Assembly: GCA_049515555.1 (NCBI GenBank)
Contig: JBEKTY010000064.1
Location: 1 to 39,506 of the forward strand
Source of the DNA: JBEKTY01 sp049515555
GTDB lineage: Bacteria; Planctomycetota; Planctomycetia; Pirellulales; Thermoguttaceae
DNA length: 39,506 nucleotides
Direction: 5' to 3'
Numbering within the stretch: position 1 is the stretch's first letter; each line of letters starts with the position of its first letter. Positions 9,249 to 17,365 of the stretch are shown piece after piece. The notes below the pieces were generated by a model. That model ran no database searches. It had not been told where the DNA came from and saw only the letters and a list, made by a program, of their open reading frames with translations. A program made the position numbers and the translations under genes.

Positions 9249-12200
9249 ATGTACTCGCGATTTGATTTGTTAAAGAAGTTTGCGGTAATCGCAGGAGTTC
9301 ATGCATTCGGGGTTCCTGCGACGGTTGCCCAGCGATCGCCGAACTTGAAACTCAACGGGGCCCCTTGGGGCGTCGCGCTGTTAAGCGTATTTGTCTGCGG
9401 GCTTGCCGGCAGGCCCGCCGTCGCCGCGGACCACAGGCAGACCGCGCCGGCGGCAACCGTCATCGACGACTGCGAATTCTTAGAGGCCAGTCGAACGATC
9501 TGGACACTGCATAACGTCACAGTGTCGTTGTCCGATCAGCACGTCACCAGCGGCAAGTCCTCCCTGAAACTGGAACTCACGGCCGCCGACGGCGGGTTCG
9601 AACTGAACCTTCCCACCAAACCGCTCGATTGGAGCCGCTACAAGGCCCTGAGTTTCGACGTGTTCAACGCCAGCGAGAAAGTAATCGAGTTCAGGCCGCG
9701 AATCGACGATGCCTGGTCGGAAGGGTTCAGGGACCGCTTCGAGCCGTGCGATCAGCTATTCCTGCCGCCAGGCAAGATTACCCATCTTCAAATCGACATA
9801 GACGACCTCCAGGCGAACAATTTCCGCCTATTGGACACCTCACGCATCACGCGCGTAAGCTTCGGCATTTCCCACGGCGATGGTCCGCGGGGCGTGCTGT
9901 ACGTCGACAGCTTCCGCTTGCTGCCGCTGCCGACGGAGGATCTGGCCAAGATCGTCCCGGACGCCGTTGAGCCGCGAGTGATCGATGACGGCCGATCGGC
10001 CGAGAAGAGCCGCTTGCTCTGGCAGGGCTCGGACGCCAAGGTCGAGGCGCTCGAAGCCGCCGCGGTTCCGGCGGAGTTGCACGCCCGCTCGGCGCTAAAG
10101 GCGACGTTTCATGCCAACAAAGAATGGTCGGGCATGAAGATCGAGTGCAAACCGAGTCCCATGGACTGGCGGGGCTACAAGACGCTCTGCTTCGACGCGT
10201 TCAACCCCAACGACAGGCCTCTGGTGGTCAACATTCGCATTGACGACCTCGGCGCCGTCGGTCCATACGGCCGGTTCGAGGTCAGTGATGTTTCTTTGCC
10301 GCCGGGCAAGAAATCGGTGCAAATCGACATCTGGCGCATGCTGAACATGGCCGGCCGGAAGATGGACAAGTCGAAAATCGTCCTCTTCACGCTCTTCACG
10401 GGGTCTTCGCCTCAGCAGCAGGTCTTGTACGTCAGCAATCTCCGCCTGGGCGTCAACGCCGGTGGGCGGCGCAACGAGTTGCGACCCGGACGCATCCCGG
10501 GCGAAACACCCGCAACCTTGGGCAAACGGCTTCTCCAGGACCCCGAGATCCAACCGCTGATCCCCATTTTCAAGGCGATGGGGCCGCACAAGATGGCCAT
10601 CTGCTCGCACTCGGCCAGTATCTCGATCCACTGGTCCACGTCCGGGGCGTTTTTCGACGTCGCGGCGGAGGCGATCCGGACGGTCAATCCGGCTGTCGAG
10701 TACAAGGGTTTTCATGCCGGTGGAATGGGCGCACCGGCCGCCATTCAAATGTTTCTTAAGGCCATGCAAGAGTACAAGCCGACAGATGCGTATTTCCTCG
10801 TGGTGCCCGATTTTCCCGCCTTCGTCGCCCAGCAAAAGCTCATCGACGACATGAAGGCCGTCGGCAGCCGGGTCTTCGTCTTCGACGCCGTCAAGCCGTG
10901 GGGTGCTTATTCGTCCGCCCAAACGGAGAGCCTCCGCAAGCTCTGCAAGGACCGCGGGGCGCCGTTCATCGAGTTGATGGCCCGCGGCTACGGCGCACCG
11001 CGATGCTATAAATGGACCACCACCGACACGATCCACATGACGACCGAAGGGCATATGTTTTACGCCCGTGAACTGTTGAAGGACTGGGCGAAGATCTACG
11101 GGCCGGCGCCGCAAGCCGGCAGCGGCCAGTCTTCTCAGGCAATTGCGCCGGCGCCGAAGGCCGGCGGCCGCGAGTCTTCTCCGGGAATCTTGTGGGACCC
11201 CAGCGCGCCGGTGGTCCATCGCAACTACCAGGTTGAGCCGGCCGGCCTGCGCCGCGTCACTGTACACTTGGCGGTGCATGGCGAATTCCAGTTTCTGAGC
11301 GGGCCGTGCATCGTCGCGCACAAGGGCCGCCTCTTCGCCTGCTGGACCAACAGCCCCAGCACCGAGGACCCGGACCATGAATGCGTACGCGGCCGGTGGT
11401 CCGCCGATGGCGGGCTGACGTGGGGGCCGGTCCAGCTCGTCGCCGGCAATGCAACGCCGCAGGCGTCATACGGCCATGGAACCATCTTTTCCAACAACGG
11501 TACCCTGCGGGTTTTCGCGGCGCGGTTTCTGCGGCCCAAGGGTGCTAAGGAAATCATCGTCAACATGGACGCTGTCGTTTACGACGATGCAGCCGACCGC
11601 TGGCAAGTGCGGGGAACGGTCGCCGAGAAGTTCTGGGCCATGAATGCCCCGCAACGGCGGCCCGGCGGAGGTTGGATCCTCGGCGGCGATTACGGCATCT
11701 ATCCCGGGCAATGGCCGGCCGTTGCTTTGATCGACGCCCTCGATTCGAACCACTGGCAAACGGTCAGCATCCCCTTGCAATACGATCAGAAGAAAGACGA
11801 CAAGCCACCCTTCGCCATGGAGACCACGCTCTGGATCACCTCGTCCGAAGTGACCGCCCTGATACGAAACCCCTATCGCGACATCGCCCTGCTGTCCTAC
11901 AGCCATGATGGAGGAAGAAGCTGGTCCCCGGTGGTCGAGAGCAACTTCCCCATGGCCGAAGAGCGGGCCTACGCCGGCACGCTCAGCACGGGACAGCGAT
12001 ACCTCGTTTCCAACTGCGACAATCGCCAGAACCTGCTCCTGGCGGTGGGTAAACCCGGCGCGACCACGCTCAGCAAAAGCTGGATAATCCGAAAAGGCCT
12101 CGTGCCGGCCCGCTGGCCCAAGGGAGAGCAGCCCGGGTGGACCTACCCCACGGTGACGGAAAACGACGGCAAACTCTATATTACCTACGCCGCGGCGCGG

Positions 12201-12254
12201 GAGGATTGCGAGATGGCCATCATACCGGTGGCGTCGCTGGCCGTCGGCCCGTAG
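9249..12254 (+). CDS. Secreted CBM-like / SGNH hydrolase / sialidase-type propeller fusion
   Basis: The protein is 1001 aa from ATG 9249, which has GGAGG at 9238-9242. The N-terminus is odd: two hydrophobic segments occur, and an in-frame TTG at 9345 would give a cleaner signal peptide (MKLNGAPWGVALLSVFVCGL), so the start is not certain. Residues about 70-220 and 240-400 are two similar beta-sandwich modules (SRYKALSFDVFN and WRGYKTLCFDAFNPN) of carbohydrate-binding type. Residues about 437-617 look like an SGNH/GDSL esterase domain, with candidate serines at 453 and 455 and a D593-T-I-H596 block V. A linker repeat follows, then a BNR/sialidase-type propeller with Asp boxes SADGGLTW (from 718) and SHDGGRSW (from 885). 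It probably removes acyl groups and binds or cleaves a sugar residue; sialidase activity itself is not proven. Confidence 0.85.
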   Translation: MYSRFDLLKKFAVIAGVHAFGVPATVAQRSPNLKLNGAPWGVALLSVFVCGLAGRPAVAADHRQTAPAATVIDDCEFLEASRTIWTLHNVTVSLSDQHVTSGKSSLKLELTAADGGFELNLPTKPLDWSRYKALSFDVFNASEKVIEFRPRIDDAWSEGFRDRFEPCDQLFLPPGKITHLQIDIDDLQANNFRLLDTSRITRVSFGISHGDGPRGVLYVDSFRLLPLPTEDLAKIVPDAVEPRVIDDGRSAEKSRLLWQGSDAKVEALEAAAVPAELHARSALKATFHANKEWSGMKIECKPSPMDWRGYKTLCFDAFNPNDRPLVVNIRIDDLGAVGPYGRFEVSDVSLPPGKKSVQIDIWRMLNMAGRKMDKSKIVLFTLFTGSSPQQQVLYVSNLRLGVNAGGRRNELRPGRIPGETPATLGKRLLQDPEIQPLIPIFKAMGPHKMAICSHSASISIHWSTSGAFFDVAAEAIRTVNPAVEYKGFHAGGMGAPAAIQMFLKAMQEYKPTDAYFLVVPDFPAFVAQQKLIDDMKAVGSRVFVFDAVKPWGAYSSAQTESLRKLCKDRGAPFIELMARGYGAPRCYKWTTTDTIHMTTEGHMFYARELLKDWAKIYGPAPQAGSGQSSQAIAPAPKAGGRESSPGILWDPSAPVVHRNYQVEPAGLRRVTVHLAVHGEFQFLSGPCIVAHKGRLFACWTNSPSTEDPDHECVRGRWSADGGLTWGPVQLVAGNATPQASYGHGTIFSNNGTLRVFAARFLRPKGAKEIIVNMDAVVYDDAADRWQVRGTVAEKFWAMNAPQRRPGGGWILGGDYGIYPGQWPAVALIDALDSNHWQTVSIPLQYDQKKDDKPPFAMETTLWITSSEVTALIRNPYRDIALLSYSHDGGRSWSPVVESNFPMAEERAYAGTLSTGQRYLVSNCDNRQNLLLAVGKPGATTLSKSWIIRKGLVPARWPKGEQPGWTYPTVTENDGKLYITYAAAREDCEMAIIPVASLAVGP
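11100..11189 (+). repeat. In-frame 45-base tandem repeat in linker
   Basis: Two adjacent 45-base units (11100-11144 and 11145-11189) encode GPAPQAGSGQSSQAI and APAPKAGGRESSPGI. They form a flexible linker between the SGNH-like and sialidase-like domains. Confidence 0.75.
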
Positions 12255-12281
12255 GATTGGACCTCCTGAAAGAATTCTTCC

Positions 12282-12308
12282 GCCCGTCCCCGAAAATCAT
12301 CGACGGGC
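12282..12308 (+). terminator. Weak terminator-like hairpin
   Basis: GCCCGTC (12282-12288) pairs with GACGGGC (12302-12308) around a 13-base loop, 28 bases after the stop codon of the fusion gene. There is no T-run, so any termination role is an inference. Confidence 0.3.
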
Positions 12309-12438
12309 ACAATTGAAGCTAATAAAGTCTAGCAACAGGTTGGGGCTGCCGCTTATCATGTGTGGTGAAAATGCTCAGGCGACCCGCAACTCAGCTCAAA
12401 ATCGGTTAAACAACTCTCACGCTCCTGGAAAGCCATGT

Positions 12439-14391
12439 ATGGAGAGAAATCCTTCAAAGGCATCCCGACGTGCTTCTCGTACCCCAAAGGCAAGAATCGG
12501 ACGCGTTGCCCGAGGCATGTGCGGCGCTGCGTGGGCCACCGTGGCCGTGCTGGCCTGGATGCCGACGGACGCCCAGGCCCTGATCAATCCCAAGTTCACC
12601 CCGATCCACTTGGTGGAGCAGTCGCAGATGATCCTGGAACTGAAGTTTCAGGGCGAGATCAGGCGGGGTAAGGCCGTGGCCACTGTGATCCGGACGCTGA
12701 AGGGCAAGAGCAAGAAGCAGACGCTGGAGTTCGACCTCACCAGCACCACCTACGCCGATCAGGCCGCGCTGGTCCGGAAAACGCTCAAGGAGGCCAAGGA
12801 CCGGCCCGCGCTGATGTTCTGCGGCGGCCTGAGTGACAAGCCGGGCGAACAGCCGGCCGAGCCCTCGACGCCGGACGCCCGATCCGGCAAGGCCTACGTT
12901 CACCTGGAGGGAATGTGGATTGCCCTGGACGAGGATGACCAGGGCCTCTGGGCATTCGACCAGGTGAGTCAGCCCATGGTGGCCACTTGGAACGGCGGCA
13001 CGGACATGCTCGTGCGTGCCGTGGAGTACATCCTCAAGAGCCCTGCGGCGGAAATACCCGTCAAAACCGGCGTCACCTGGGCGGCGGCCCTTGCGGCCGG
13101 CCGCGTTCCGGGGAAGGTATCGGCAGCCGTGCCGGTGGATCTGGCAGGAGACGGCCACTTGCTTTTGATGGTCGCTTCGGATGCAGGCGACCGCCTCATC
13201 GCCTTCTCGGGCAACACCGTTGCCGACGTGACGGCCAAGCACCACCTGCGGAGCAAGTCCCTGGCTCTTGCCTGGGCCGATTTCAACGCCGACGGCCGGC
13301 TCGACCTGGCCAGTTGGGACGGCAAGTCGCTCACGATCCACGTGCAGGGGCCGGACGGTACCTTCGCGCCATCCGAGGGCGGGAAGGTCACGGAGTGCAT
13401 CGGCCTGTCCGCCGTGGACGTGGGGACCAAGGGGAAGGTTGGACTAATCATCAGCACCCATGCCGCCCCGCTGCTCTTGCTGCCCGGCCCCATGGCAACG
13501 CCGACGCCGCTGGCGGCAGGAGCCTGGCCGGGCGGCGAACTGGGCCCGGCGGGACCGTGCCTGGTGGCCGATTTCGACAACGACAGCCTGCCGGACGTGC
13601 TGCAGCCCTTGGCCCAAGGAAGCCTGCTTTACCGCGGCACACGGCCCGGCAGCTTCGCCTCGCCGGTCGCTTGCCCGGTGACCTTGGGATCGAGCCCAAC
13701 CCGCATCTGCCCGGGCGACTGGGATGGCGACGGCTTGCTCGACCTGTTCGTGGCTGGCGAGGACGGCTGCCGGCTGTGGCAGAACCTCGGCGGCGGGCAG
13801 TTCCTGGAATGCTCGAAACTCGCGGGAGAAGTGGGCTACGCAGCCCGTCGGGGCGCGGTGGCCGCCTGTCTGGGCGATCTGAACAACGACGGACGCCAGG
13901 ACGTGGTGGTCCTTTATTCCTCGGTGGCGCCGCAGGTGTTCTTCAATCGCGGTTTCCGCAGCTTCGGGGTCTCGCAGTCGTTGGACCTGGAGCGTGGCAG
14001 CGTGATGCCCTCAGCGGCCCAGGGCCAGCAGGCGGGCTGTTTGGCCGATTTCACGGGTAATGGGGTCCAGGACCTGGCCCTGGTGCTCCGTGATGGAACG
14101 TGTGCCCTTTTGGTTCGCACCCCGACCGGCTCCGACCTGTGTGGGCGGGCGGTGCTGACAACAAGATCCCGGTTCGCCGGCCCGCTGGCGGTGCAAGCCG
14201 CCGTCGAGGATCGGCCGCTGGGAGTATGGAATGTTACGGCGGGTGGGCCAGGCGCCTTTCTGGCTCGGCCCGAGGCCGGACCGGTGACTGTCAAGTGGCA
14301 GTTCCCGGGCGGCAAACTGCAGTCGCGACAAGTGATCTTGGAGGACCGGCCGGTCGTGATCGAGCTGGCCCCGGAAGTAGAGAAGAAATAA
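12439..14391 (+). CDS. Secreted FG-GAP/VCBS repeat propeller protein
   Basis: The frame is open from a TTG at 12313, but ATG 12439 is preferred (650 aa): GGAAAG lies just upstream, and it starts a long basic n-region (SRRASRTPKARIGR) leading to a hydrophobic core and an AQA cleavage site, possibly of Tat type. An initial domain (INPKFTPIHLVEQSQMILEL) precedes at least five calcium-binding FG-GAP-type motifs: DFNADGRLD, DFDNDSLPD, DWDGDGLLD, DLNNDGRQD and DFTGNGVQD, between about residues 270 and 560. The family forms integrin-alpha-like propellers used in adhesion or ligand binding. It is first of three close genes, followed 22 bases later by the DUF4091-like gene, so an operon is likely. Confidence 0.85.
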   Translation: MERNPSKASRRASRTPKARIGRVARGMCGAAWATVAVLAWMPTDAQALINPKFTPIHLVEQSQMILELKFQGEIRRGKAVATVIRTLKGKSKKQTLEFDLTSTTYADQAALVRKTLKEAKDRPALMFCGGLSDKPGEQPAEPSTPDARSGKAYVHLEGMWIALDEDDQGLWAFDQVSQPMVATWNGGTDMLVRAVEYILKSPAAEIPVKTGVTWAAALAAGRVPGKVSAAVPVDLAGDGHLLLMVASDAGDRLIAFSGNTVADVTAKHHLRSKSLALAWADFNADGRLDLASWDGKSLTIHVQGPDGTFAPSEGGKVTECIGLSAVDVGTKGKVGLIISTHAAPLLLLPGPMATPTPLAAGAWPGGELGPAGPCLVADFDNDSLPDVLQPLAQGSLLYRGTRPGSFASPVACPVTLGSSPTRICPGDWDGDGLLDLFVAGEDGCRLWQNLGGGQFLECSKLAGEVGYAARRGAVAACLGDLNNDGRQDVVVLYSSVAPQVFFNRGFRSFGVSQSLDLERGSVMPSAAQGQQAGCLADFTGNGVQDLALVLRDGTCALLVRTPTGSDLCGRAVLTTRSRFAGPLAVQAAVEDRPLGVWNVTAGGPGAFLARPEAGPVTVKWQFPGGKLQSRQVILEDRPVVIELAPEVEKK

Positions 14392-14413
14392 CGTGCCCAT
14401 GCAAGGAGAACCG

Positions 14414-17365
14414 ATGCGTCTTCACATCACCTTGACAACCGTGTTCGCGGCATTGGTACTGCTCGCCCCCGCTCCAGGCGCAGCCGCGCCGCGCAACATT
14501 CCCGCGGGGATGGTCGCGGCAACGCTCGTTCGCATGGCGCCCAACCTGCGAACGTGGACCAGCGACGCGACGCTCTGGCGCTACTATGAAACCTGGCAGA
14601 CCGACGTGGCGCGGCTGGATTCCGGGCAACTTATCCGCGTCGATCCGCTCAATCCGCGCATCGGCTTCTCCGGCGCCAAGATCTGGAGCCAACAGCAGTC
14701 GGGCAGAAATCCCCAGGAGCTGCGATTCCCGGTCCGCGAGGCGACCAAGGTCAACGGTTCGCCATTTCCACCGCCGGATTGGAAAACGCCCGATTTCCAC
14801 GACGGCGATTGGGTCCGGACAGCCACTCCCATGGCCAACCATTACCGCAGTTTGGCCGCCGTCTTTCTGCGGGCCAAGTTCGCAGTGAAGGAGCCGGCCC
14901 AAGTGCAAGAGCTGACCCTGGATGCCTCGTTTCAAGGAGGTGCGGTTTTCTACCTCAATGGTCAAGAGATCGGCCGCGCCTTCCTGCCCCAAGGGAAGCT
15001 GGACGGTGAGACCTTGGCCGAAGACTACGACAAAGAGGTTTTCGTCAGTCCCTCGGGCAGCCTGCTCCATCAAGTGGATGGTTCGATGATGCTCATGGGC
15101 GAGGAGGACCTCTCCCGAGGCTTGCCCGACCCGCTGCTCCAGGCGCGATACAAGAAGCGGTTCCGCCACGCGAGCATCAAGATTCCACCCGGCGTTTTGA
15201 CCAACGGCGTCAACGTGCTGGCCGTGGAGGTACGTCGTGCCGCGGCCCACGAGGTGATGTTCACCCATGTCGATCCTAAGGAAATGGGCTACAACGTGCA
15301 GGAGCATCGGGCCTTCTGGTGGAACCGGGCATCGCTGGAAAACTTGACGCTTACGGCCAAGGCGCCGCTTGGCGCGGTGGTTGGCAATATCTCGCGACCC
15401 AAAGGCGTGCAGGTCTGGAACTGGCCGGCCTGGGAGCCCGTCGATCCGCGGTCTTACCGCGATCCCAACGAGCCGCTCGGCCCGATCCGCCTGTGCGGGG
15501 CCCGCAACGGTACCGTGGCCGGCCAGGTGGTCGTCAGCTCCACGGCCGCCATTCGGGGCCTGGAAGTCGCGGCGGCAGAACTGAAGGGCCCCGCCGGCGC
15601 GGTCATCCCCTGCTTGTGCGTTCAAGTCCGCTATCCGGTGTTCCACGCCAGGTCGGATTTGGGTTTTGCGGCCCTTGAGGAATCGGCGCCGGCACCAGTG
15701 CTCCCTCACATCCTCACGGTGAACTATTTGGGTTTTGCGGCCCTCAAGGAACCGACGCCGGCCGAGGTCAGCCTGTTGCGGCAAAACCCGGCCGGCGCGA
15801 TTGCAATGCAACCCGTGTGGCTGACGGTCGAAGTACCGCGCGACGCGCCGGCCGGCGATTACACCGGCACGCTTTCCGTTCGGGCCGAGGACTTGCCGCC
15901 CGTCGCCGTGCCGATCGAACTCCACGTGAGCGGCTGGACACTGCCCGATTCGCAGGACTACGTCGCGCACATGGGCTACATACAGTCGCCCGACTCGGTG
16001 GCGATCCGCTACGGAGTGCCGATGTGGTCCGAGCCGCATTGGAAACTGATCGAGCGCTCGTTGGCGGTGCTCAGGCGGATCGCGACCAAGGAATTGACTA
16101 TTCCCCTGATCCGCCGCACCCAGTTCGGCAATGAACACGCCATGCTGTGGTGGATCCGGCAGGAGGACGGCTCCCTGGTCCCCAACTTTCAGATCATCGA
16201 AAGGTATGTGAAACTGGCTGCCAAGCACCTGGGCAAAATCCCGGTGGTGATATTCTACGTGTCCGAGGGCGAGGACGACCGCACGATCCCCTGGATCACC
16301 GAGTTCGACCCGCAGACGGGCGAGTGGATCGCCGCCCGCGGGCCGCGCTGGGGAACCGCGGAAGCCCGGGCCTTCTGGAAACCGGCTTGCGACGGGTTGC
16401 ACCGGATCCTGGCCCAAAACGGCCTGGAGCAGTCGTTCGCCTGGGGCTATCACGCCGACGGAGGCAACGGTCCGGAATGCGCCAAGGAGTGCATCGCGGA
16501 CTTGAAGCTGTTGGTGTCCGAGGGCCGCTGGGTCCGGCTGGGGCACGGTTGGTTTAGCAGTCAGAGGTTGGACCGTGCGCCCAACGGCAACCCCTACGCC
16601 CGCGTGGCCCTGGTGGGCAATTATGCCGTGCTCTGGGACCCGGAGAAGGACAAACCCTTCTATGGCTGGCAGAATCCGTACGTGGTCACGGCTTATCCGC
16701 GCGACCAGAACATCGGCGCCAATCTGCTACGGCACTACCGTTTCTGTGCCGAGTTGATCCTGCTGACCGGCCAGCGCGACCCGCCGGCCGGCTGGGGGCT
16801 GAGCGACTTTGCCGGCGAGTTTGGCCGCGAGACGTTCCTGGGAATGCGGGGTTTTGGCCCTTTCGGCGGCGATTTCTGGCCGGTGCTCGGCGGGCACCAC
16901 GGCTGGCACGACATCATCGCCCGCTACAACGATCCCGGTGCCGGCCACTGGGACCCGCGTTCCAGTTGGAGCACCGTGCAATTGAACGCCTTCCAGAACA
17001 GTTTCATTGTCGGCGACGGCGCCGACGGCCCGGTATCCAGCGTCCAGGTCGAGGTCCTTCGCGAGGGCCTGCAGGAGGCCGACGCGCGCGTGTTCGTCCA
17101 GAATACTCTGCTGGATAAGAAACTGGCGGCCCGACTGGGTCCCGACCTGGCCCGGCGCTGCAAGCTGCTCTGCGATCGGCGCACCTGGGAATTGCGGTAT
17201 CTCTGCGAGTACACGGTCATGGGCTACTCGAAGTCGGCTGCGCCCTCGCATTACATCTTGGATTCGAGCGTCTGGCGGCAGCGATCTCGGGAACTCTACG
17301 ACATGGCGGCCGAAGTAGCCGAGGCCCTGGGCAACCACCCGGCCGGAAAGGAGCAGCAACGATGA
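14414..17365 (+). CDS. Secreted GH123/DUF4091-like glycoside hydrolase-type protein
   Basis: The protein is 983 aa. ATG 14414 was chosen over GTG 14393 and ATG 14399 because AAGGAGA sits at 14403-14409 and the signal peptide MRLHITLTTVFAALVLLAPA starts there. Residues about 110-290 form a galactose-binding-like sandwich (FYLNGQEIGRAF, GVNVLAVEVRRAAAHEVMF). Residues about 354-505 are the beta-sandwich typical of DUF4091/GH123 proteins (QPVWLTVEVPRDAPAGDYTG), and about 505-890 look like the TIM barrel that follows. This suggests a glycosidase, but the catalytic pair was not located, so the activity is unknown. The gene follows the FG-GAP gene by 22 bases, and its stop codon overlaps the start of the next gene (ATGA), which implies translational coupling. 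Confidence 0.8.
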   Translation: MRLHITLTTVFAALVLLAPAPGAAAPRNIPAGMVAATLVRMAPNLRTWTSDATLWRYYETWQTDVARLDSGQLIRVDPLNPRIGFSGAKIWSQQQSGRNPQELRFPVREATKVNGSPFPPPDWKTPDFHDGDWVRTATPMANHYRSLAAVFLRAKFAVKEPAQVQELTLDASFQGGAVFYLNGQEIGRAFLPQGKLDGETLAEDYDKEVFVSPSGSLLHQVDGSMMLMGEEDLSRGLPDPLLQARYKKRFRHASIKIPPGVLTNGVNVLAVEVRRAAAHEVMFTHVDPKEMGYNVQEHRAFWWNRASLENLTLTAKAPLGAVVGNISRPKGVQVWNWPAWEPVDPRSYRDPNEPLGPIRLCGARNGTVAGQVVVSSTAAIRGLEVAAAELKGPAGAVIPCLCVQVRYPVFHARSDLGFAALEESAPAPVLPHILTVNYLGFAALKEPTPAEVSLLRQNPAGAIAMQPVWLTVEVPRDAPAGDYTGTLSVRAEDLPPVAVPIELHVSGWTLPDSQDYVAHMGYIQSPDSVAIRYGVPMWSEPHWKLIERSLAVLRRIATKELTIPLIRRTQFGNEHAMLWWIRQEDGSLVPNFQIIERYVKLAAKHLGKIPVVIFYVSEGEDDRTIPWITEFDPQTGEWIAARGPRWGTAEARAFWKPACDGLHRILAQNGLEQSFAWGYHADGGNGPECAKECIADLKLLVSEGRWVRLGHGWFSSQRLDRAPNGNPYARVALVGNYAVLWDPEKDKPFYGWQNPYVVTAYPRDQNIGANLLRHYRFCAELILLTGQRDPPAGWGLSDFAGEFGRETFLGMRGFGPFGGDFWPVLGGHHGWHDIIARYNDPGAGHWDPRSSWSTVQLNAFQNSFIVGDGADGPVSSVQVEVLREGLQEADARVFVQNTLLDKKLAARLGPDLARRCKLLCDRRTWELRYLCEYTVMGYSKSAAPSHYILDSSVWRQRSRELYDMAAEVAEALGNHPAGKEQQR
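15659..15760 (+). repeat. In-frame duplicated 33-base motif
   Basis: Two near-identical 33-base stretches (15659-15691 and 15728-15760) encode LGFAALEESAP and LGFAALKEPTP, 69 bases apart. They lie in what looks like a surface loop of the DUF4091-like protein. Confidence 0.6.

Noticed and set aside
14291..16546. Long minus-strand open frame of 751 codons
   Set aside because: It is antisense to the DUF4091-like gene, which has a signal peptide, ribosome site and family motifs; the antisense frame has none.
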